A stretch of DNA of 14,495 bases from Russula earlei (Eukaryota; Basidiomycota; Agaricomycetes; Russulales; Russulaceae), in the NCBI GenBank assembly GCA_025769875.1, contig JAGFNK010001131.1, positions 1-14,495 of the forward strand, given 5' to 3'. The notes under the pieces are model-generated. The model did not search any database and had not been told where the DNA came from. It saw nothing but the letters and a program-made list of their open reading frames with translations. Of this stretch, positions 5,797 through 13,513 are shown piece after piece. Every line of letters begins with the position of its first letter. The stretch's first letter is position 1. Both the position numbers and the translations under genes were made by a program.

Positions 5797-8700
5797 TCAT
5801 CGTGGGGGTTGTCTATTACCACCTCTTCCTCGCCTTCCTCGTCCAGTAAGTGGGGGTTCTGACCCAGACCTTGCTTCAGCTGGTGTAGCGTGGCGTGAAG
5901 TTATAGGGGTCGGAGTCAAAGAGGGAAGGGGGGTATCCAGGTTTATAGTACCGTCGTTTAAGACAGTTGCCACTAGACGCTCTGCAGCAGAAGTCCCCAC
6001 AGTGGTACTAGTTAGTGTGTCTTTGAGACCTTCTACTGCACAGGATGTGCGAGCAAGAGTGATCCTGAGATCGTCGACTGCAGTAGACGCTGCTCGTGCG
6101 TTAGTCACTGCGTCTTCTAAGACACTCACTGTGCCTCGCAAATGCCCCCTCAAGGTCCTTTCTTCCGGCAAGAGTGGTCTCAAATGACTGCACCGTTCTA
6201 TGGGTTGGAAGAATTTGTGATTGTTGGGGATGATGCATTGTCGACGAGAGATGCAGGCGTAGTGGGGTGTTTCGCAATGTCGGTCCCAATGTCCTTTCCA
6301 ACCACACCATCGGCACTTGTGCTCGTACATGAGCTGCCACCATTTAGCCATTCCTGTATTGTAAGGGGGGGTCGGAGGGCGAGAAAACTTTCCTCGCTCA
6401 ATCTCTTCCTCCTCATGACCTCTTGTAGATGGTCCTGCTTCTCCTCCCTCGTCGTCCTGAGAATCTTCGCTTCCAGCCCCTCCTCTAACTCTTTCTGCAA
6501 CGTGGCGGGCAACGAGGACTTGTACCTCAGGTAGGATGAGCTCCTCTTGCCGTAGTCCCGTACCCTCCAAAACGCCTCGCGGGCCATTCGCTCTTGTGAT
6601 AAGAGCCCACATCTCTCGTGCTCGAGGGAGGAATTTGGCTGCTCGGAGACGAGAATACGCTCCCTGGTAGATATCCTCCGCTCGAGCTCTATCGAGAGCC
6701 AATTGATCTCTTTCTCGCTGAATAGCTTTCTGTCGCTCGTTAAGTAGTTGATTTTGTCGAGCCAAGCTAGCGAGTCGCGTGGAATGCTGGTTAATGCGCC
6801 ATATTTCGGCTTCGACTCCAGCGTCTCCCAACGTGTGTGTGACTGAGGTGAGGAGGGAGTGAAACATGTGGAGAGGGAAATTCGGGATGTCGGCTGTAAG
6901 AACGTCAGGGTATTCTTCTTCACTCTCTGGAAGGAACTCCGGGTAGAGGTTGTAGTTAGGATGCGCGTGTAAGGGTTCTCCGAAGACCAACTTGTCTTTT
7001 CCTTGACAACCCCAGATGAACGGTTCTTCTGCGCCCTGGTTTCCACCCACACCCCATCGAATATATTTGGCGGGGACGAGCTCATGCCAGTCGTTTGGAA
7101 TAGTGATGTGGACAAGGTGTTGACTGGGGTCATAGCGTTCCCATCCTTCTCCGGGAATATCGGGGTCCACGTAGGTACTCGTAGGGGACTCGGACATGAT
7201 GGGAACCGGACTAGTCGATTCTTCTGTTGTAGGCCCAGGGGGAACGACTGTTTCGAGGTACTCGAGGTCAGGGAGAGATGGGGAAGGTGTTCGGACATGA
7301 TAGGAGGGCGATGCTCGTTCATCTGTAGACATAGTTGTTCTGTTACCAACAAGGTCAAGAAAGACGGGGAGTAATTGGTCAATATGGGTGCGACTGAGTC
7401 GTCGACAAAGATCTTCAATGGGGGATGAAGGCCTACTGGGATCTGTGTCGCTTTCCATGCAGATTTTTATAGTCCTAATGGCTGCAGGGTTTGCTTTGTG
7501 AAAGTCCTTCACGAGGTCGGGGGCGTGTAGATTTGTGGCTGGCTCCCAAGAGTCGTGAGCAGAGGAGTATCCCTTCCAACGAACGTAATACTGCAGCTGT
7601 TTCTTCCTCCCAACACGCCTTGACCCCAAAACGTTTTCGAGTTCCCACTCCTGTTCATCATTTACGACATCTGGTGGCGGTTCTTCGTAATTTGCGCCAT
7701 ACTCTTCCGTCTCCTGATATGGATGTAGAAGGTTAGCATGGAAGACATCATGCACCTTCCATCGATCTGGTAATTGTAATTTGTAGGCTACTGGGCTTAT
7801 CACTTCTTTGATCTTGAATGGTCCAAGTCTTTTTGCGGCTAGTTTGGCCATAGGCTGGAACGTTTTGATGTTCTTCCCTTCTAACCATACTTTATCCCCT
7901 TCTTTATATGGTTTAAACCCTATTTTCTTCTTCAGCAGTCTATGCCCTAACAGGATAGCTTTCTGGGCGTCCCGCCTTGCCTTTTGCAATGATTCCTTTC
8001 TTTCTTCTAATTTTGGGAAGTTTCCTACTATAGCTGATTGGTGGGCCTTTGGGAGGAATCCCATCCACAACTCGTATGGTGTTTGTTGTGTAGCGCTAGA
8101 GGTATGTGAGTTAATAATGTACTGAGTTACTGGCAATAAGTCCGCCCAATTGTCTTGTTGGAAATTACAATATATCCGCAGTATCGTTTCTACAGTTTGA
8201 TTGGTTCTTTCTGATTGCCCATCAGTTTGGGGGTGATACGCCGTACTCATGTTCCTGTCTATTTTGAGTTGTCGACAAATTTCTTGAGCTAGCTTTGACG
8301 TAAAGCGGGTGTCCCTGTCTGAAATGATCTTGCTTGGTAAGCCTACAAATGGGAAGACCCTCTCGTAATAAATCTTGGCTAGGTCTTCCGTTCCCATAGT
8401 TTCCTTAAAGGGGAGAAGTATGACTGCCTTGGTGCAGTCATGATCAGTTATCGTGAGTATGGAGTCGTATCCTTTGGATGATGGTAACTTGGTGATAAAA
8501 TCCAAGGCTATCGTCTGAAAGGGGGTTGCTTCCGTTTCTAGTGTTATTGGATAAATTGGTGGCTCATTACGTCTTGTGATTGTTTTATTTGATTGACACG
8601 TTGCACACCCTTTAACGTAATTTTGGATCACTTGTCTTTGATTGGGCCACCAATAATCTCTTCTTATTGCAGTATAGGTTTTGCGTAACCCTGGATGTCC

Positions 8701-10953
8701 TGCTGTTGGTCCGTCATGATATTCTCGAAGAATTGCTTGGTATGCTTCCATGCCTCCTGTCACCACCAAGGCTGTATCCTTCCTCCATTGTCCATTGACT
8801 AATTTGAGATCATAGTTGTCTTTCCATCGTTTCAGGAGTCTTGCTCCTTCTTCCTTTTTTTGGTCAAGCTTGGTTCTTTCCTCCATGGCCGTAACTTCTA
8901 GAACTTGAACAAATAGTTCATCTGGTAAGGCGGTGACCTCTTCCTTTTCTGGAACATCTGATTTGTAGTCAGGTCTTCGAGATAATCCGTCTGCCCTATT
9001 TCTTTTCCCTGGTTGGTGTCGCAGTTCTAGATTGTATTGTGCCACTATAGGGAGGTATCTTGCCACCCGGTCCCTCAACTTTTGAGGTTCTCGATAGTAC
9101 ATTAGGTTCTTGTGATCTGTAAAGACCACCACCTTATGGGGTGATCCCAGCAAGAGATGCCTCCAGTTTTTGAGGGCGGCGACCAATGCTAAGAATTCTC
9201 TATCCCATACTGCATAGTTTCGTTCTGCGGAATTTAGGGTCCTGGAATAATATCCCACTTCTCTTCTTATCTGGTCCTCATCATATTGATAGAGGATGGC
9301 CCCTAGAGCATAGGACGACGCATCAACGTCCAAGAAGAACTGTCTCTTGAAGTTCGGCTGCCAGAGTATTGGGTCACTTGTGATTGCTTTGATCAGTTTG
9401 TCTAGAGCTTCTCGGCATTCGTCCGTCCACTGGAAAGGTACTCCTTTCTTGAGCAACCGCGTTATAGGCAGGGCTATAGTTGAAAAGTTTGGTATGAAGG
9501 GTCGATGATACCCTATCATTCCCAAGGTTACTTGTATGTCTGTCTTGTCTTTACACTCTCTTGGCCATTCACTTAGTCCTTTGATTTTTGAAGGGTCCAC
9601 TCGTATTCTTCCTTCTTCAGCTATCCATCCTAGGACTTCTATTCTGTTCTTTTCAAACTCGCACTTAGATACTTTTAGGAAGTACGAGTTTTGTTCCATC
9701 AAATCCAGGAATTCATGTACGATTTGTCGATGTAGAGTGTGGGCTCCTTTAGGGGTCATGACGATCCAGTCATCCAGGTAATTGGCAATGTTCTCTGGAT
9801 ATTTTTGAAGCAATGATCGAAAATCTCTTCTCATAGAGCGCGAGAAGTATGCCGGGGCATTTCTTAATCCAAATTGCATTACTTTCGGAATGTAAGTCCC
9901 CATAGGTGTCTTGAAAGCCGCTTTCGACTGGTCTTCTTCCGCAATCCTCATATTGTTATATCCTTTAACTATGTCGAATTTTGAGAATAGTCCATTGTTC
10001 TGAATCCGCTCCATGATCCTTTGAATGCTTTCCAGTGTGTCATTGTCTGGTATCGTCCACTGGTTCAACTTCCGGTAGTCAATTATTAGTCTCTTTTCTT
10101 TGCTGTCCTTTTTGCCAATAAAGAATACTGGTGATACATAATTGGAGGCTCCAGGTTTAATGTATCCTTTCTCGAGTTCTTCTTCGAGATATTTTCTTAA
10201 GTATTCCTTTTCTTCTTGAGACAGGGGATAAATTTTGCAATCCAGGGATCTGGGCGCATCAGGGAACAGATTTATCTTCATATCTTCTTCTCTACTAGGG
10301 GGGAAGCGTGTCGAAGCCTCTTTAGAAAAGACTTTTGCATGTCGATGATATTCTTCGGGCAAATCTTGCTCTGTCAGTTTCTGAGTCTTTAAATTTTGAT
10401 CTCTGGCCCATTCTTGAGCTAAGCTCGTTTTCTGTATATACAGGGCTTGGTCCTTTTTGGGCTTTCCGCATTTCTTGACTGCTTTTAGTTGCAAGGATTT
10501 GATATAGAGATCGAGATACTTGAGTCGTGCGCTTTCTAGGCGCAAGGATCCTTCCTTGAGTACTCCATTCTTCCAATCTATGGTTGGTTCAAATTCCCAG
10601 AGAAAGGGGTATCCTAGTATGACCCGATCTCCTCCCAGGGACGTGATGTAAAACTTTTGTAACTTGTTCCTCTTGTTATAATGGACCCTAAGCCAACAGA
10701 AGTGCTTTAGCTCTCCTTTTTTGTTCTCAGTCCCATCGACATTTCGGACCATCATTGGTTCTCGAAGATCTTGTTTTCCTATTCCTAGTCTTTTCCAGGT
10801 TTCTTCATCCAAGAAGTTTTCTGTTGCTCCACTGTCTAGTAGAGCCTTTTCTGTGGCCATCCCTCGTGCCGTGTGAAATGAGAAAGGTACGTTCATAGTT
10901 GCAATTCTCCTAATGTACACGGTGCGAGTTACTGCTGCCCTAAGTCTGGCCAT
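5797..10953 (-). CDS. pol: Element B Pol polyprotein with chromodomain and long zinc-binding C-terminal extension
   Basis: This 1718-codon frame encodes the replication and integration enzymes. Numbered from ATG at 10953: aspartic protease with DSG at 40-42; RT with catalytic D327 and YLDD 392-395; RNase H with D544, E586, D613 and D655; integrase zinc site (TAGHPG H753, C783, C786) and D818-x60-D879-x35-E915; GPF 1044-1046; chromodomain 1103-1154 (7492-7647; YYVRWKGY, HDSWEP). Chromovirus pols usually end soon after the chromodomain, but here about 560 more residues follow: Ser/Pro-rich linker, aromatic block about 1265-1340, coiled coil about 1379-1444, CCHC knuckle C1547/C1550/H1555/C1560, second Cys/His cluster to 1590, heptad-like region, and RGG-like end. 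The frame is open back to 10977, in -1 relative to gag. It ends at TGA 5797-5799. Frame and catalytic residues look intact. Confidence 0.95.
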   Translation of the reverse strand: MARLRAAVTRTVYIRRIATMNVPFSFHTARGMATEKALLDSGATENFLDEETWKRLGIGKQDLREPMMVRNVDGTENKKGELKHFCWLRVHYNKRNKLQKFYITSLGGDRVILGYPFLWEFEPTIDWKNGVLKEGSLRLESARLKYLDLYIKSLQLKAVKKCGKPKKDQALYIQKTSLAQEWARDQNLKTQKLTEQDLPEEYHRHAKVFSKEASTRFPPSREEDMKINLFPDAPRSLDCKIYPLSQEEKEYLRKYLEEELEKGYIKPGASNYVSPVFFIGKKDSKEKRLIIDYRKLNQWTIPDNDTLESIQRIMERIQNNGLFSKFDIVKGYNNMRIAEEDQSKAAFKTPMGTYIPKVMQFGLRNAPAYFSRSMRRDFRSLLQKYPENIANYLDDWIVMTPKGAHTLHRQIVHEFLDLMEQNSYFLKVSKCEFEKNRIEVLGWIAEEGRIRVDPSKIKGLSEWPRECKDKTDIQVTLGMIGYHRPFIPNFSTIALPITRLLKKGVPFQWTDECREALDKLIKAITSDPILWQPNFKRQFFLDVDASSYALGAILYQYDEDQIRREVGYYSRTLNSAERNYAVWDREFLALVAALKNWRHLLLGSPHKVVVFTDHKNLMYYREPQKLRDRVARYLPIVAQYNLELRHQPGKRNRADGLSRRPDYKSDVPEKEEVTALPDELFVQVLEVTAMEERTKLDQKKEEGARLLKRWKDNYDLKLVNGQWRKDTALVVTGGMEAYQAILREYHDGPTAGHPGLRKTYTAIRRDYWWPNQRQVIQNYVKGCATCQSNKTITRRNEPPIYPITLETEATPFQTIALDFITKLPSSKGYDSILTITDHDCTKAVILLPFKETMGTEDLAKIYYERVFPFVGLPSKIISDRDTRFTSKLAQEICRQLKIDRNMSTAYHPQTDGQSERTNQTVETILRIYCNFQQDNWADLLPVTQYIINSHTSSATQQTPYELWMGFLPKAHQSAIVGNFPKLEERKESLQKARRDAQKAILLGHRLLKKKIGFKPYKEGDKVWLEGKNIKTFQPMAKLAAKRLGPFKIKEVISPVAYKLQLPDRWKVHDVFHANLLHPYQETEEYGANYEEPPPDVVNDEQEWELENVLGSRRVGRKKQLQYYVRWKGYSSAHDSWEPATNLHAPDLVKDFHKANPAAIRTIKICMESDTDPSRPSSPIEDLCRRLSRTHIDQLLPVFLDLVGNRTTMSTDERASPSYHVRTPSPSLPDLEYLETVVPPGPTTEESTSPVPIMSESPTSTYVDPDIPGEGWERYDPSQHLVHITIPNDWHELVPAKYIRWGVGGNQGAEEPFIWGCQGKDKLVFGEPLHAHPNYNLYPEFLPESEEEYPDVLTADIPNFPLHMFHSLLTSVTHTLGDAGVEAEIWRINQHSTRLASLARQNQLLNERQKAIQRERDQLALDRARAEDIYQGAYSRLRAAKFLPRAREMWALITRANGPRGVLEGTGLRQEELILPEVQVLVARHVAERVRGGAGSEDSQDDEGGEAGPSTRGHEEEEIERGKFSRPPTPPYNTGMAKWWQLMYEHKCRWCGWKGHWDRHCETPHYACISRRQCIIPNNHKFFQPIERCSHLRPLLPEERTLRGHLRGTVSVLEDAVTNARAASTAVDDLRITLARTSCAVEGLKDTLTSTTVGTSAAERLVATVLNDGTINLDTPLPSLTPTPITSRHATPAEARSGSEPPLTGRGRRGRGGNRQPPR

Positions 10954-10980
10954 CGACCTTGGGCTTATCAAAAATCCTCA
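10951..10980 (-). promoter_or_regulatory. Gag-pol junction of element B
   Basis: The reconstructed gag frame ends in TGA TAA (10970 down to 10965). The pol frame is -1 to it and open from 10977, with a T5 run (10974-10970) in the overlap. The first pol ATG (10953-10951) lies 14 nt after the gag TGA. Two readings fit: -1 frameshifting on the T run at the stop, or termination-reinitiation at the ATG. No canonical X XXY YYZ heptamer with a sense A-site codon is visible, which slightly favours reinitiation. Confidence 0.5.
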
Positions 10981-12742
10981 TCAGCCATTATCTTGTCCAG
11001 GAAGGCATCCTTTTCTTCTGTCTTCATCCCTTTAATAGCTGCCATAATGCTATTGATGTCATAGGCAGGGGGTTGTTCTTCTTCTTTAGAGCTCTTTGCA
11101 GGTTCGTCTTCCTCTGCTTCAGTGGTTCGAGCCTTGACATCCTTCCCTTTTGTTTGGAATCATCTTTCTTCTTCCTCTGGGGGCATTGCCGGCTCATGTG
11201 TCCCACCTTTTTGCATATAAAGCATTTTCCTTCTGCTTGTAGCTTCTTTCTTTCTTCTTCACTAAGCCTTGATGTAGCTTTGACTACATCTACATCCATG
11301 GCGTTTGGATCCTTTTTGGCTTTCTTTTCCTTCCAGTTTTTAAGTCTTTGTGCCCTAGAACTCAGATTTCCGGATGCTCCTAAGGCGTTCTTCATTTCGT
11401 TCAGAGCTGCTGCCTCTTCCCTTGCTATGGTTTGCCATGCATCTAAATTTCCAGCTGCCGGTAAGGGCCTTCTTCGGAGGATCATGGCATGTAAGTTTCT
11501 TCTAAGCCCATCTCTGAACAGTTTGACCGTTCCTTGAGTGTTTCTAGGCCATCCAGACATGAGAAGATATTGATTAAAGGTTGCGATGTAGTCATCCAGC
11601 TCTCCTTCCTTCATGGTGAGTTGTTGGATGTTCATCGTGGCATCCTCTATAGTGGTACTGTCATGCCACTGATTCAGGAAGTCTGTTGAAAAGAGGTTCC
11701 ATAGGTCTTCATCTTCTCGAAGGTGAGTTGGTGGTAACTGGAGCGCATGATCTCCTTGTACTCTTCTTATTAAGGCTTCTAGTTGTTGAATTACCCAACC
11801 GTCAACTTTGTCTCCTTTTATGAAGGATAAGGCGCAGGCCACTCTTTCGTATGGCACTGTCATGACACTACTTTGAGAATTCATGATCCTATACAGCTCA
11901 AATTCTTTCATGAACTGTATAGTCTTCTTCCTATTTCCTGCGTACATTGCTGGAGGTTGTCCTCTCATTGATCCTGTTCCTCCAGGGACTCCTTGAGCAG
12001 GTCCTGGGATGGCTGCTTGGGGAGGGCCTCCTCCAGGCGGCACTCCTCCTGGTGGTACCCCTCCACCGGGTGGTCCTCCTCCACCTGGGGGTCCTCCTCC
12101 GCCAGGTGATCCTCCATCTGGTGGGTCTCCCCCTTGTGGCACATTGGGGACTATGGGCACTAACATGGTTCCATGATGACTTGCGTACAAATTCCCAGAC
12201 GTAGAATGGGTGGTTTGTGTCGCTATTTGGGTGGTAGTAGCCATTATTTCAGTTGCTGCTTGCGTCAAATCAATGGCTGTGGCGAAACGTTCAGTGAGTT
12301 CGTCTATTGGCTCCTTGTTCTTTTCGATTACTGGAGTGTCTTCGGGAGATTCGGATTTCTTTGGCTCGCTGACACTGGTAACAGATATGTCTTGTTCTGG
12401 TTCGCTTCTAAACAGCCACCCAGTGATATAGGGCTTGTTTTTGGTTCCTAAACCAAACTTCTTCTGGATTGGCAATGAAGTTGTCCTCAAGCACGTAGAA
12501 TCCGTCCTTGTCCCAATCAATGAAATACCAGTGATTGTTTATGTATTCCGCGGGTCGGACTTCGTTGTTATATTGAACGTCAAAAAATCCTCCTTTGGAT
12601 TTTCAGTAGGATGCCACCGTGCTCCTACACCTGTTAAGGAATAGTTTTGAAGGTCCTGAGTTCTTCCTTCAAAACGTGCGTATCGTTTTCCGCTACTTGC
12701 TGTCTGGAATGGAGCGGTAATTGAATCTGGATCCAGTTTTGC
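10968..12742 (-). CDS. gag: Element B Gag (capsid and nucleocapsid), frame-disrupted
   Basis: The largest intact stretch is 11024-12520. It has a Gly/Pro-rich spacer of GGGPP-type repeats (about 12017-12136), a capsid domain (retrotransposon gag type; GWV...FLNQWHD...ELDDYIATFNQYLL), a basic region and a CCHC knuckle CFICKKVGHMSRQC (11183-11224). Gag-like coding continues outside it in other frames. Downstream, a 1-nt shift near 11139-11153 opens an acidic tail (DINSIMAAIKGMKTEEKDAF...) ending at TGA 10968-10970. Upstream, shifts near 12434-12452 and at an A6 run (12582-12587, T6 in gag sense) connect to N-terminal coding open to 12742. The two upstream shifts cancel. No ATG begins the upstream frame, which follows a TAG at 12743-12745; the TTG at 12520 is not a credible start. 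Indels or sequencing errors are equally possible. Confidence 0.8.
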
Positions 12743-12932
12743 CTAGCTTTCAGTTATGATACCGACAAGCTTGTTCCTGGCAAAAATACCAATGGATTTG
12801 ACTATGTTCTATATCCTTCTTTTCCAGGATATAAAGTCTTGGAGGAATTCCTAATCGACACAGGTTCCTCCCTATGACTACTTCTGCGTAAGTTGGGATC
12901 CGAATTTTGCTCCTACTTGGTGCAAAGGTAAG
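12743..12932 (-). other. Element B 5' leader between primer site and gag
   Basis: I see no intact ORF here. One frame carries short coding-like pieces (IHWYFCQEQ) broken by stops, so the true gag start may lie in this stretch, disrupted by further lesions. There is no ATG on the sense strand of the leader. A perfect 8-bp inverted repeat (TATATCCT / AGGATATA, 12810-12833) could form an RNA hairpin. Packaging signals would be expected here but cannot be recognised. Confidence 0.45.
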
Positions 12933-12946
12933 TTACGCTCGACTTA
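12933..12946 (-). other. Element B primer-binding site (self-priming type)
   Basis: Directly next to the 5' LTR, the minus strand reads TAAGTCGAGCGTAA. It does not begin with TGG, as a site for a tRNA CCA end would. It is instead perfectly complementary over 14 nt to TTACGCTCGACTTA in the LTR (13143-13156), the predicted 5' end of the element's own RNA. Pairing stops exactly at 14. This is the arrangement known from Tf1 of fission yeast, where the transcript's 5' end primes minus-strand DNA after RNase H cleavage. Confidence 0.75.
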
Positions 12947-12949
12947 TGT

Positions 12950-12968
12950 TAAGATCTGACAGATCTTA
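12950..12968 (-). other. U5-terminal stem-loop next to the primer site
   Basis: TAAGATCT, 3-nt loop, AGATCTTA: a perfect 8-bp stem ending 3 nt before the primer-binding site. The 3' LTR has the same hairpin at 4882-4900. It matches the position of U5 inverted-repeat stems that support initiation of reverse transcription in retroviruses and Tf1; the role here is inferred. Confidence 0.65.
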
Positions 12969-13142
12969 GTACCGACTCTTCTTGTGAAAGAGTTGCTTGA
13001 TATAGTTCAAGCACTAGACTTCGAACCCTTTGATATTATCTCAGGAAGATTGAATGTAGAAAAGAGAGGGGCCTCTTTCAGTTAGAGTCTGCACTATAAT
13101 TTGTTTAGATCGTTTGACAAAATGGTCGATTTTGTGAAAGTG

Positions 13143-13189
13143 TAAGTCGAGCGTAAGGCTCGACTTCTTGGTACCACAGACTATTTATA
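13143..13189 (-). promoter_or_regulatory. Element B core promoter, predicted RNA start and self-primer string (5' LTR)
   Basis: TATAAATA (13182-13189) lies 33 bp upstream of TTACGCTCGACTTA (13156 down to 13143), a normal TATA-to-start distance. That string is complementary to the primer site at 12933-12946. A transcript starting at about 13156 would carry the primer as its first 14 nt. Confidence 0.65.
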
Positions 13190-13292
13190 CGATATCTCGG
13201 TAACTACTGATCCGTTTCGTACGAAACTCGGGGTGTAAGTAGCTGAGAACCAGTAGTATCCAAATACAGAAAGCGCAATTCAGAATGTTGGA

Positions 13293-13314
13293 AATGACTC
13301 ACGCGTGAGTCATT
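13293..13314. promoter_or_regulatory. Perfect 22-bp palindrome with two AP-1/Gcn4-type sites, B 5' LTR
   Basis: This is the identical copy of the palindrome at 5225-5246, placed upstream of the TATA box that would drive the element. The CpGs at its centre (CGCG) are intact in both LTRs. Confidence 0.7.
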
Positions 13315-13324
13315 CTTTCCTAGT

Positions 13325-13425
13325 ATCAGTCAGCCAGTCAGTAAGCAATCACTAAGCAATCCGTAAGCAATCACTAAGCAATCAGTAAGCGATCAGTCAG
13401 CCAATCAGTAAGCAATCACTAAGCC
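13325..13425. repeat. U3 array of short (about 10-11 bp) repeats, B 5' LTR
   Basis: This is the counterpart of 5257-5357, with one A/G difference (GTAAGC here, GTAAAC in the 3' LTR). The units read AATCACTAAGC and AATCAGTAAGC. Confidence 0.75.
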
Positions 13426-13513
13426 AGATTGATAAGCGGACACATGAGTAATCACAGACGAGTCAGCAGAAAACAGATGACAGTTCGAGAATCAAGAGAA
13501 TCTTAACAAGAAG

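Larger units (their letters stand above)
4879..13508 (-). mobile_element. Element B: complete 8630-bp Ty3/gypsy chromovirus nested in element A
   Basis: Two 562-bp LTRs (4879-5440 and 12947-13508) bound the element, and AGAAG flanks it on both sides (4874-4878 and 13509-13513). Domain order on the minus strand is LTR, primer site, gag, protease, RT, RNase H, integrase, chromodomain, C-terminal extension, polypurine tract, LTR. Integrase after RNase H and the chromodomain place it in the Ty3/gypsy chromoviruses (Metaviridae). About five LTR differences by eye indicate a recent insertion. It interrupts A at the end of its RNase H domain, in the same orientation as A. Gag frame breaks and an in-frame TGA in pol suggest it is not autonomous as read, unless the gag breaks are assembly errors. 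Confidence 0.95.
12947..13508 (-). repeat. Element B 5' LTR (562 bp)
   Basis: This LTR copy lies upstream of gag in element sense, bounded by TGTTAAGATCTG and GAATCTTAACA. It is identical to the 3' copy except for about five substitutions counted by eye (about 0.9%). U3 runs from 13508 to about 13157, and R/U5 from about 13156 to 12947. Confidence 0.95.

Noticed and set aside
5648..6187. Plus-strand open frame of 179 codons
   Set aside because: It is antisense to the pol extension and tail, Arg/Ser-rich, without a recognisable domain or a counterpart in element A.
5797..7491. Envelope-like gene
   Set aside because: I see no signal peptide, transmembrane segment or separate start; the sequence is in frame with pol and rich in charged residues.
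10959..11537. Plus-strand open frame of 192 codons, Phe/Leu/Ser-rich, resembling a membrane protein
   Set aside because: It is antisense to the gag capsid/nucleocapsid region; the hydrophobic look comes from the complement of Lys/Glu-rich gag codons.
12518..12520. TTG at 12520 as gag start
   Set aside because: Gag-like coding continues upstream in a shifted frame to about 12742; the TTG is only the first permitted codon after a stop created by the frame break.
12933..12946. tRNA primer-binding site
   Set aside because: No TGG follows the LTR edge, and a 14-nt match to the element's own LTR explains the site better.
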